From the NCBI RefSeq assembly GCF_002915575.1, contig NZ_PQGD01000009.1, positions 159,756-223,755 of the forward strand: a DNA stretch of 64,000 bases, written 5' to 3'. Positions within the stretch are counted from its first letter, which is position 1, and each line of letters begins with the position of its first letter. Shown here one piece after another: positions 1 to 7,644 of this stretch. The translations under genes were made by a program, and so were the position numbers. Source of the DNA: Superficieibacter electus. GTDB lineage: Bacteria; Pseudomonadota; Gammaproteobacteria; Enterobacterales; Enterobacteriaceae. The notes beneath the pieces were generated by a model that was not told where the DNA came from, ran no database searches, and saw only the letters and a program-made list of their open reading frames with translations.

Positions 1-47
1 GCGCCACGTTCTGTCAGCCCTCTCGCTGATGCTAAAAGGAGTTATTA

Positions 48-1292
48 ATGGAAATGTTACCTCAATCTGATGCACCAGACCTGAATGCCACAGCAGTAAT
101 ACAAGCGTGGTTTTCGGCCTTTGCTGAAGGAAAAATTGACGATGCGGTTGCGCTACTGGATGAAAATGTCGTCTGGCATATTGATGGCGATCCTGCCGTG
201 TCAACCATCGGGCTGTTACGCGGACCGGAGCAGGTCAGACGCTGGCTGGAAAACTTCCCGCGTCATTTCAGGCCCCAGGTATTTACCATCAACGATATGA
301 TTGAGCATCACGGCCATGTGCTGGCGCTGGGCCGCTTTCGCCATACCGTGTTAAGCACCGGTAATACCGTGGGTAGCGACATGATTATCCATTTTACCGT
401 CGCAGGGTCAAAAATCACCCGCTATCAAATCTTCGAAGACTCCGCACTGCTCAGTCGGGCCTTTGCTTCCAGTGACAATTGGCAACGTCAGGAAATCAGG
501 GTCAATGGCACCCTCTACCGGTACTGGGATCGCGGCGAAGGCCCGACGCTCATATTTGCCCACGGCTTATTTGTCGATCACACCACCTTTGCCGCTCAGG
601 TTGAGGTATTACGTCGCTCGTGGCGCTGCATTGTGCTGGATATGCCGGGTCATGGCGAAAGCGGCTATAACCCTGAAGGATGGACGCTGGACGATATCAG
701 CCAGGATCTTGCGCTGATGATTCAGGAGATGTCGCTGGGGAAAGTCACGTTTATAGGGCAAAGCCAGGGTGGCATGACGGGACTCAGACTGGCGGCCAGC
801 GATCCGCAATTACTTTCCGGGCTGGTGTTGATAGGCACCAGCGCCAGAGCGGAGTTCCCTGAGCGACTGGTACAGTGGAATGCGCATCGCGAAACGTTGT
901 TAACCGGCACGGAACAGGCGCGCGAGGCCCTGTTTGCCACGCTTCAGCAGCACATTAACGCGCCAGCCCGCTTTGCAGAACATCCTTCGGATATTCTGCG
1001 CGAGCGCGCGCTCATGATGGCGCACGATCGAACAGGGCTGGTGCAAGCGCTGGACGCCGCTGTCTTTAAGCGGGGCGACGTTCACGGACGGCTTAATACG
1101 ATTACGGTTCCCACGCTGGTGATATGCGGCGAAAGCGATACCGCCACGCCGGTAGAATTAAGCCAGGAACTTGCTGCCGCTATCCCCGCGGCTTCGCTGC
1201 TGACGCTGCCAGGAACAGGTCATCATCCGGAAAGTGAAGCAGCGCAGGCAGTGACTCACGCCATTGAACAATTTTTGCTGGCTCAGCGCTAA
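48..1292 (+). CDS. SnoaL-like / alpha-beta hydrolase fusion protein
   Basis: The 414-residue protein has two parts. Residues about 15-145 look like an NTF2/SnoaL fold (small polyketide-cyclase or ketosteroid-isomerase-like domain). Residues about 155-414 are an alpha/beta hydrolase with the nucleophile elbow GQSQGG, an acidic residue in CGESD and a C-terminal GTGHHPE histidine, so the catalytic triad looks complete. No signal peptide is seen, so it is probably cytoplasmic. A good ribosome site (AAAGGAG, 6 nt upstream) supports the start. It ends tail-to-tail with yibF. The substrate is unknown; an esterase or lactonase is the most that can be inferred. E. coli K-12 has no such gene beside yibF. 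Confidence 0.8.
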   Translation: MEMLPQSDAPDLNATAVIQAWFSAFAEGKIDDAVALLDENVVWHIDGDPAVSTIGLLRGPEQVRRWLENFPRHFRPQVFTINDMIEHHGHVLALGRFRHTVLSTGNTVGSDMIIHFTVAGSKITRYQIFEDSALLSRAFASSDNWQRQEIRVNGTLYRYWDRGEGPTLIFAHGLFVDHTTFAAQVEVLRRSWRCIVLDMPGHGESGYNPEGWTLDDISQDLALMIQEMSLGKVTFIGQSQGGMTGLRLAASDPQLLSGLVLIGTSARAEFPERLVQWNAHRETLLTGTEQAREALFATLQQHINAPARFAEHPSDILRERALMMAHDRTGLVQALDAAVFKRGDVHGRLNTITVPTLVICGESDTATPVELSQELAAAIPAASLLTLPGTGHHPESEAAQAVTHAIEQFLLAQR

Positions 1293-1303
1293 GTTCTTGT
1301 GCT

Positions 1304-1912
1304 TCAGGCCTTTGGCGGCTCGGTGCGGGCAAAGCTCTCCCGCTGGAACAGCGTTTCCACCAGCGTAACCAACTGCGGCCGGTCCACGCACCAGCCCGGC
1401 GACACGCGGCGGAAATTGAGGTAATCAATGGCACAGGCAATGGCGATGGTTGCCAGATTCACGTCGTCGGTTTTCAGCGTACCGTCAACCAGATACGCCT
1501 CCAGCGCGTCCAGCCCACGGCTGATTTTCTCGCGCTGGCGCAGGAGTTCTTCAGGCGACTGCTGCGCTACCGGGCGCGTCTGCTCGCGCACCGACACCAG
1601 CGCGGCATCCATAATGCCGTCGGCCAGCGCTTCCAGCTGCCGAATGCGCAGCGCGGCCTGCGGCTCCCGGGGGATCAGCGCGGGGGCTATATCCAGCAAT
1701 TCAAGGTATTCAGCTATGATCGGAGAGTCATACCAGCATTCGCCGTCATCGGTGACCAGCGCCGGAACCTTGCCCAGCGGATTATACTGCGCCACCCCAT
1801 TCGTCTGGTTATAGGGTAATTCATTGATAAATTCGAAAGTGATGCCTTTTTCCAGCAAAATCACCGAGATCTTACGTACAAACGGGCTGGTATAGCTGCC
1901 GATGAGTTTCAT
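1304..1912 (-). CDS. yibF: Glutathione S-transferase family protein YibF
   Basis: The 202-residue cytosolic protein has the length of E. coli YibF. The N-terminal thioredoxin-like domain begins [16 protein letters not shown] and carries the glutathione-binding segment around GKVPAL and [10 protein letters not shown] (residues about 48-70). An all-helical C-terminal domain follows. In E. coli it lies between selA and the mtl region, which agrees with its place here. Glutathione binding is expected from the family; no physiological substrate is assigned. It is convergent with the hydrolase fusion gene (11 bp between stops). Confidence 0.9.
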   Translation of the reverse strand: MKLIGSYTSPFVRKISVILLEKGITFEFINELPYNQTNGVAQYNPLGKVPALVTDDGECWYDSPIIAEYLELLDIAPALIPREPQAALRIRQLEALADGIMDAALVSVREQTRPVAQQSPEELLRQREKISRGLDALEAYLVDGTLKTDDVNLATIAIACAIDYLNFRRVSPGWCVDRPQLVTLVETLFQRESFARTEPPKA

Positions 1913-1964
1913 TGCCTGCTCCTTTTCGCCAACAAAACAGTAAGTATGATCGAAGATGCCGCGA

Positions 1965-2846
1965 TCAGCCCGCCGTCTCGCGTTTGATTCGCTCTTTAAT
2001 CAGCAGTTCTTTAATCGACAATCCGGTTGAGGCGCTGTCACGCAGAGTATGACGCGTGATCTCAGTACAGAGAAATTCAATAATAAAGAGTTGAGAAATA
2101 CGCGTGGCGATGGAGTCGCCCTGCATCGGACCGGCGCTGCCGCTGGTCAACAGAAAGGTATCCGCCAGTTCATTAAGCGGTGAATGCGGACTGTGGGTGA
2201 TGGCGAGCTTATACGCGCCTTTTTTCTGCGCCAGACGGAAAGCGTTAACCACTTCCGGGGTTTCGCCCGAATGGGAAAATGCCACCACCAGATCGTCTGC
2301 TTTGAGATTGGCCAGCTTCAGCGTCATGGTGAAGCGATCGGTAAAAGCGTCGGAATCAATGCCCAGGCGATTCATTTTGTCTCGCGCTTCCATTGCCGCC
2401 AGTCCGGATGCGCCAAAGCCGACAAACATTACCCGACGAGCGGTTAAAAAACGTTCCATTACGGGTTTGACGATTTTCATATCCAGCAGGCCGACGGTTT
2501 CTTTGACGGTTGTGTCGATGGTGAGGGCTATTTTATTAGCAACCTCATTACGTGAATCATCAAGGAAGATATCGGGTGAAGATGGCAGCGAAAGATCGCT
2601 TTCCGCCAGCAGTTCGCGCTTTAAGTCGGCTTTAAGGTTCAATAGCCCGCTATAACCGATCTTTTTACTGAAGCGGACAATCGTCGCCTCGCTGACGCCC
2701 GTTTCCTGTGCCAGTTTTTTTACCGGTAGCTGCACCACCTGCGCGGGCTGCTGCAAAATATAGCTGGCGATTTTACGGTCCGTATCGCCCAGCCCGCCGA
2801 GGATATTGGCGATGTACACGCGAACGTTTTCTTTATTCACACTCAT
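1965..2846 (-). CDS. RpiR/MurR-family transcriptional regulator of the sulfatase/PTS unit
   Basis: The 293-residue protein has an N-terminal helix-turn-helix of the RpiR type (residues about 20-75, with [20 protein letters not shown]) and a C-terminal SIS sugar-phosphate-binding domain (about 110-270, with [11 protein letters not shown] and [11 protein letters not shown]). Regulators of this class sense phosphosugars, which fits a PTS product as the signal. The start at 2846 is chosen because GGAGAGCC precedes it; a longer frame starting at 2906 would overlap the epimerase gene. It is the last gene of the leftward unit, 56 bp after the epimerase gene. Whether it represses or activates cannot be told. 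Confidence 0.88.
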   Translation of the reverse strand: MSVNKENVRVYIANILGGLGDTDRKIASYILQQPAQVVQLPVKKLAQETGVSEATIVRFSKKIGYSGLLNLKADLKRELLAESDLSLPSSPDIFLDDSRNEVANKIALTIDTTVKETVGLLDMKIVKPVMERFLTARRVMFVGFGASGLAAMEARDKMNRLGIDSDAFTDRFTMTLKLANLKADDLVVAFSHSGETPEVVNAFRLAQKKGAYKLAITHSPHSPLNELADTFLLTSGSAGPMQGDSIATRISQLFIIEFLCTEITRHTLRDSASTGLSIKELLIKERIKRETAG

Positions 2847-2902
2847 GACAGGCTCTCCTGACCGATCCGTCTGGCAAGTCAGGTATTGTAATCGGCTCCC
2901 CG

Positions 2903-3766
2903 TCACCTGTCTGCCGGGAAGCGCACGGCAACGTGATGAATATGCGTTTGTCCGGGGTCGAGCCAGCGAATACCGCGCTTGTGGTCTATTTGCCCATCAA
3001 AATCAGGGGCATCGGTAGTACCGCATAGCGGCTCAATGCACAGCAGATCGGCACCGGGAACGCCCCACAGCGCCAGCCACGGCTGATCGCCCGTTTCCAG
3101 AATAATACGCGGCTCGCCGGAGGGAGAGCAGACGGCGATCTGACGGTGCTGCATATGAGAAAAATAAACGGCTCCGGCGGCAAAAACCTGCGCCGTCAGC
3201 GGAAAGATCTCCACTTCTGGTGCCTCTTCGATCATCGTCAGCAGGCGCTGATGCGTGGGAAACGGTCCGCGTGGCGCGCCGCCGGAAAACCGGACCTGCC
3301 ATCCCGCCTCGCTGGCGATCGGTACGGCAAATCCTGGATGCCAGCCCAGCGAATAGCCCCACCGTTCTTCGTCGTGATTACTCACCTGCCAGTCGATCTT
3401 CAGCCCGTCAGCGGTCAGCTGCCACACCATGCGCATCCGCCACGCAAACGGCCAGATCGCGCGTGAGCGGTCGTCATCGCAGGCTTCAATGACCAGCCGC
3501 GCCGCGCTATGTTCGAGGCAGCGGAACGGGTGATGGCGTAAAAAGCCGTGGGCCGGGAGCGGGAAAAAGCGCTCGCCCTGCCACAGCCCATCGTGGATAA
3601 GCCGCCCAACCACCGGGAAAAGCTGGGTCGCGACGTTGTTCCACACGTCCGGCTGCGGTTGCCACATCCAGTTATGTTGAACCTGTGCGTCCCATAAGCG
3701 GGTAAGCTCAGCCCCCCTCGGATTTATGCTGACCTGAAACCGCGCGTTCTCCAGTTGCCACATCAT
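2903..3766 (-). CDS. Aldose 1-epimerase (galactose-mutarotase-like) family protein
   Basis: The 287-residue protein belongs to the galactose mutarotase-like superfamily: GAELTRLWD near the N-terminus, PAHGFLRHHPF around residue 75 and LGWHPGFAVPI around residue 140 match the substrate-binding histidine positions of aldose 1-epimerases and glucose-6-phosphate 1-epimerases. It has no signal peptide. It would interconvert alpha and beta anomers of the sugar handled by the adjacent PTS and sulfatase. It lies 12 bp downstream of the sulfatase gene, so the two are probably co-transcribed. Two adjacent ATG codons (3766 and 3763) could both serve as start. The sugar identity is not readable from the sequence. 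Confidence 0.85.
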   Translation of the reverse strand: MMWQLENARFQVSINPRGAELTRLWDAQVQHNWMWQPQPDVWNNVATQLFPVVGRLIHDGLWQGERFFPLPAHGFLRHHPFRCLEHSAARLVIEACDDDRSRAIWPFAWRMRMVWQLTADGLKIDWQVSNHDEERWGYSLGWHPGFAVPIASEAGWQVRFSGGAPRGPFPTHQRLLTMIEEAPEVEIFPLTAQVFAAGAVYFSHMQHRQIAVCSPSGEPRIILETGDQPWLALWGVPGADLLCIEPLCGTTDAPDFDGQIDHKRGIRWLDPGQTHIHHVAVRFPADR

Positions 3767-3778
3767 GCGTCTGTTTCC

Positions 3779-5506
3779 CTATGCCGTGCGCAGAAGTAGC
3801 CGTGTCTGATAAACCATCGCGCGGTGTTTATCATCCGTAAAACAGCGATCGATAAGGGCATAAATATCGGCTTCTTCAAGTGGCTGCGCCTGGTGGGATA
3901 ACGTCGATACATCCGCGCCATTGCGCATTAAAAACGTTAATGCTTCTCCGATACCAGCGTGAGCACAGCGATAACCTGCCACCTCCGCGTTGACCTGCTG
4001 TGCGAACAGGCGGTCGTCTTCGGCGTTAAGTGAATCAAGGCCGAAACGGGTATACAGTTCCGGCGGCGCATCGTGCTGCTGCATCAGCGGGATCATCGCC
4101 TGCGCGTAAATCGATGATAACGTGCTGTTTTCCAGCGACTGAAGCTGCCCCGGATCGTGCTTCACATCAAACAATTTATCACCGAAGCGCCACGGATTCA
4201 GATAGCCGAACGAGGCCGGGATCTGCATGACCTGCGCGCCCTGGGTGAAGTCAAAACCGGGGTGAATACGAATGTTGTTCAACTCGCTGAGTTTAAACGG
4301 GCTGTCGATACGGGTAGGCATCAACGTGTACTCAAACAGGTGCGCCTTGTCCTGCTCGCGCGGGCAGCGCATATACACATATTCCCCGTCGGTGATATTG
4401 ATATGCCCGCCGAAATAGCCAAACAGCGCGTAATCACGGATAGCGTCATCACGTTCTATGGCCGGGCGCAGCGGCTGACCGGTCATCGTCGGCGGACGCG
4501 GCACATCGAAATACTCCAGCAGCGTCGCCGGGATATCTATGGTTTGCGCCAGCGCGCTGCGTCGTTGCCCCTGCGTCTGGCTGCGCGGGTCGCGGATAAA
4601 GAACGGCGTATTGGCGATTTCGTTATAGACGGGCATGATATTTTTGCCCCACCAGTCATGCTCGCCCAGCAGAAAGCCGTGATCGGTACAGACGATGAAT
4701 AGCGTGTCGTCCCACAGATCCAGCGCCTTCAGCTTATCCATCACCTGGCCGAGATAGTCGTCGCACATAGTCATCAGCGCCTGATAAAACTTACGTGCCT
4801 TGTCATCCTCTTTTCCGCCCGGCGCGCCGCAGTAATACGGCACCCAGCCGTCAAACTCCTCCGCCGTACAGCCGTACTGCGCCAGATACTTCTCCGGCAC
4901 AAAAAAAGGCTCGTGCGGATCAAAACATTCAATTTGCAGGAACCAGTTATCCTGCTGGTGGTTGGTCTCAAGAAACTCCATCCCGGCACCGATCGTGCGA
5001 TGGGTAAAGTGTTCCTGCTGGGTGGGCATCGCCGCCCGGTTAATTAAATCCTGGGTCATACGTCCGGCGCGGCGGCGTAGCGTCTCTTCATCCTCGTTAC
5101 CCTGCCAGTGGATATGGGGCTTTTCGACCTGGCCTTTCCAGCAGTCACCTTCCTGGCCGCGGATAAACTCAAAAGTGGAGTATCGCGTGTGATAAGTCGC
5201 GCCGCCGTCACGCCAGTAATGTTTATGGTCCGTGACCATATGCGTATGGATGCCGTGCTGGTGCAGCGCCTGCATGGCGGAGAAGTCGAACGGCTCCAGT
5301 GGCCCCCAGCTCCGGTGCAGGAAGTTATAGCGTCCGGTATGCAGTTCGCGGCGCGCGGGCATGCAGGGCATACTGCCGACGTAGAAATTGTCGAACTGGG
5401 TGGATTCCTGTGCCAGGCGGGTAAAATTAGGCGTAATCGCGTCGCCGCCGTAAGGGGCAAGATGGTTACGCGTCAGGGTATCAAACATCAGCATCACTGC
5501 TTTCAT
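3779..5506 (-). CDS. Cytoplasmic cysteine-type sulfatase
   Basis: The protein (575 residues from this start) is an alkaline-phosphatase-superfamily sulfatase. It opens with MKAVMLMFDTLTRNHLAPYG (metal-binding Asp) and carries CMPARRELHTGRY near residue 52, the C-x-P-x-R signature whose cysteine is oxidised to formylglycine. TDHGFLLGEHDWWGK near residue 290 supplies the second metal site. No signal peptide or membrane segment is visible, so it should act in the cytoplasm, unlike most sulfatases that work on polymers. The start at 5506 fits GAGAGAC upstream; a longer frame begins at 5542 but overlaps the PTS gene. No sulfatase-maturing enzyme is in the window. Sulfate-ester hydrolysis is inferred from the family; the substrate is unknown. 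Confidence 0.88.
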   Translation of the reverse strand: MKAVMLMFDTLTRNHLAPYGGDAITPNFTRLAQESTQFDNFYVGSMPCMPARRELHTGRYNFLHRSWGPLEPFDFSAMQALHQHGIHTHMVTDHKHYWRDGGATYHTRYSTFEFIRGQEGDCWKGQVEKPHIHWQGNEDEETLRRRAGRMTQDLINRAAMPTQQEHFTHRTIGAGMEFLETNHQQDNWFLQIECFDPHEPFFVPEKYLAQYGCTAEEFDGWVPYYCGAPGGKEDDKARKFYQALMTMCDDYLGQVMDKLKALDLWDDTLFIVCTDHGFLLGEHDWWGKNIMPVYNEIANTPFFIRDPRSQTQGQRRSALAQTIDIPATLLEYFDVPRPPTMTGQPLRPAIERDDAIRDYALFGYFGGHINITDGEYVYMRCPREQDKAHLFEYTLMPTRIDSPFKLSELNNIRIHPGFDFTQGAQVMQIPASFGYLNPWRFGDKLFDVKHDPGQLQSLENSTLSSIYAQAMIPLMQQHDAPPELYTRFGLDSLNAEDDRLFAQQVNAEVAGYRCAHAGIGEALTFLMRNGADVSTLSHQAQPLEEADIYALIDRCFTDDKHRAMVYQTRLLLRTA

Positions 5507-5519
5507 CAAATGTCTCTCT

Positions 5520-7058
5520 TTATAAACCGAGCAATTCTTCAACTTCGTTTTTAATCAGGGTGACGTGCGGGCCGTAAACCACCTGAACGCCCTGGCCGCG
5601 AATAAACGCGCCCCGGCTGCCCAGCGCCTTAAAGTCGTCTATTTTCACCTGTTCCGGGGCGTTTACCGTCACGCGAAGGCGCGTGGCACAGCAATCCACA
5701 TCCACGATATTGGCCCGACCGCCCAGCGCCTCGACGATGCCCGCCGCCCGCTCGCTCCCGGATATCGCCACCTCAGGTGTTTCTTCGCTCTGATCTTCGC
5801 GGCCCGGCGTTTTAAGCTGCCGCCACTGAATAAGAAACCGAAATGAAAAGTAATACAGGCAGAACATCATCACGCCCAGCGGCAACATCAGCAGCCAGTT
5901 GGTTTTGGCATTGCCCTGAAGGACGCCAAACAGCAGGAAATCCACCAGCCCGCCAGAGAACGTCTGCCCGACGGTGATTTCCAGAATATGCGTACACATG
6001 AATGCCACGCCGGTCAGGACGATATGGACGACATACAGCAGCGGCGCGCAGAACATAAAGGCGAACTCCAGCGGCTCGGTAATGCCGGTGACAAAGGCAG
6101 TCAGCGCGGCGGAGAGCATCAGGCTGGCAACCTTTTTCTTATTCTCCGGTTTCGCACACTGGTAAATCGCCAGCGCCGCGCCCGGCAGGCCAAACATAAA
6201 ATCAGCAAATCGTCCGGCCATAAAGCGTGAGACGCCGATGTAATACTGTGTCACGGTCGGATCGGCTAATTGCGCAAAAAAGATTTTCTGCGTGCCTTCG
6301 ACGACATGACCGTTGACGACCGCCTCGCCGCCTACGCTGGTCAGCCAGAACGGCAGATAAAAAAGGTGATGCAGGCCTAATGGAATCAGGCATTTGAGGA
6401 TCATGCCGTAAAACAGGGTGCCGACATATCCCGTTTTCTCTACCAGCCCGCCCATATGGCTGATACCCGCCTGGATGGGTGGCCAGAGCCAGAACAGCGC
6501 GACGCCGAGAAAGATGGCAAAAAAGGAGGTAACGATGGGTACGAAGCGCGAACCGCTGAAAAAAGCCAGCAGCGTGGGCAACTCGGTTTTACCATAGCGG
6601 GCATGCACCCATGAGGTCAGCAAACCAGACATAATGCCGCCCATGACGCCGGTCTGCAGCGTGGTGATCCCCAGTACACTGGCCTGCCCCGCCGCCGCAA
6701 GGTTATCCGTCGCCAGCGTTCCCGTCAGCAGTAGTGACGCGTTAATGGCTTTATTCATCACCAGAAAACACAGCACGGCTGCCAGACCTGCCGTGCCTTT
6801 ATCGCTTCGGGCCAGCCCGACCGCAATTCCCACGGAGAACAGGAGAGCGAGGTTATCGAAAACCACGCTGCCGCAAAGTTTCATGACGGTGAAGATGGCC
6901 TGTACGACGTTGTTGTCGAGAAAAGCGTAGGTAGAGATTGTAACCGGATTGGTGAACACGCCGCCAAAACCCAGCAGCATACCGGCTGCGGGTAAAACGG
7001 CGATAGGCAGCATAAACGATTTACCCAGATTCTGTGCTCCGGAAAATAATGTGCTCAT
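5520..7058 (-). CDS. PTS permease EIICB of the glucose/N-acetylglucosamine family
   Basis: The 512-residue inner-membrane protein has an EIIC domain (residues about 1-400, around ten hydrophobic segments) with the conserved GLHHLFYLPFW and GITEPLEF motifs, then a linker and an EIIB domain (about 425-512) with VDCCATRLRV holding the phosphorylated cysteine. There is no EIIA domain, so phosphate probably comes from EIIA-Glc (Crr), as for PtsG and MalX. It is the first gene of a leftward unit with the sulfatase, epimerase and RpiR genes (13 bp to the sulfatase gene). Good ribosome site AGGGAAC. It resembles glucose, maltose or GlcNAc transporters, but the context suggests a sulfated sugar. Confidence 0.9.
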   Translation of the reverse strand: MSTLFSGAQNLGKSFMLPIAVLPAAGMLLGFGGVFTNPVTISTYAFLDNNVVQAIFTVMKLCGSVVFDNLALLFSVGIAVGLARSDKGTAGLAAVLCFLVMNKAINASLLLTGTLATDNLAAAGQASVLGITTLQTGVMGGIMSGLLTSWVHARYGKTELPTLLAFFSGSRFVPIVTSFFAIFLGVALFWLWPPIQAGISHMGGLVEKTGYVGTLFYGMILKCLIPLGLHHLFYLPFWLTSVGGEAVVNGHVVEGTQKIFFAQLADPTVTQYYIGVSRFMAGRFADFMFGLPGAALAIYQCAKPENKKKVASLMLSAALTAFVTGITEPLEFAFMFCAPLLYVVHIVLTGVAFMCTHILEITVGQTFSGGLVDFLLFGVLQGNAKTNWLLMLPLGVMMFCLYYFSFRFLIQWRQLKTPGREDQSEETPEVAISGSERAAGIVEALGGRANIVDVDCCATRLRVTVNAPEQVKIDDFKALGSRGAFIRGQGVQVVYGPHVTLIKNEVEELLGL

Positions 7059-7167
7059 AGTGTTCCCTGGTGTTGGCGAAAGAAATTAAAGTTTCAGTTT
7101 ATAAAATTCTTTATGAAATTATTATTCCGATCATTTGGTCAAAATGCCAACACCGGCTGGTGCGTTT

Positions 7168-7183
7168 AGTGAGCGACATCACT
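7168..7183. promoter_or_regulatory. CRP-like site on the PTS/sulfatase side
   Basis: AGTGAGCGACATCACT fits TGTGA-N6-TCACA with one mismatch in each half. It is centred about 118 bp upstream of the EIICB start, so it could activate the leftward unit; it could equally be a distal mtlA site. Confidence 0.5.
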
Positions 7184-7327
7184 AATTTTTTTGCTGTCAT
7201 CGCAGTGACATGTTTTGTGGCGATGGTTTCACGGGTGAGTCAGGCGGTAAGAAAATTACAGCGCAAATTTTGACCACAGCGCAATTTGCGTTTGATCACA
7301 CTCGGAAAAATCCTGACAAAAATATCT

Positions 7328-7504
7328 TGTGATCTAACTCACAAATAATTCACAAAAAGGGAGATTAAAAGTGTGATTAACATCACATTAACGCCCCGAT
7401 GGTGGCCCTTTTTAGCGCTATGTTCTTTTTTTACACATGTTATTTGTGATCGGAATCACTACAAACAGTCGTTAACCCCCTGTGTTTAAGTGATCCACAT
7501 CACA
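7328..7504 (+). promoter_or_regulatory. Cluster of four CRP sites upstream of mtlA
   Basis: Four TGTGA-N6-TCACA type sites are seen: 7328-7343 (perfect), 7372-7387 (perfect), 7445-7460 (one mismatch) and 7489-7504 (one mismatch). E. coli mtlA is known to be controlled by several CRP sites. If the last site is at about -41, transcription would begin near 7538, about 100 bp before the mtlA start. Confidence 0.8.
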
Positions 7505-7644
7505 TAAAAGGGGGCTCTCTGGACAGTTGAAGGTTTAAGTGCCAGATTTCGCATCATCAACAGGGTACGGCTACCTCTGCCGCCATTTTAACAAAAAACA
7601 CGGGCTTCCAGCCTCGCGACAGTACACATAAGAAGGGGTGTTTT

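Larger units (their letters stand above)
7059..7644. other. 586-bp divergent control region between the PTS/sulfatase unit and mtlA
   Basis: No gene is supported here. The region is AT-rich and holds one CRP-like site on the PTS side and four near mtlA (listed separately). The roughly 140 bp next to mtlA have no further recognisable motif and probably form the mtlA leader. Confidence 0.7.

Noticed and set aside
3779-5506. The sulfatase as a phosphonate monoester hydrolase or phosphatase
   Set aside because: The CMPAR signature fits formylglycine sulfatases. Phosphonate monoester hydrolases share the fold and cannot be fully excluded, but the PTS/epimerase context fits a sugar sulfatase better.
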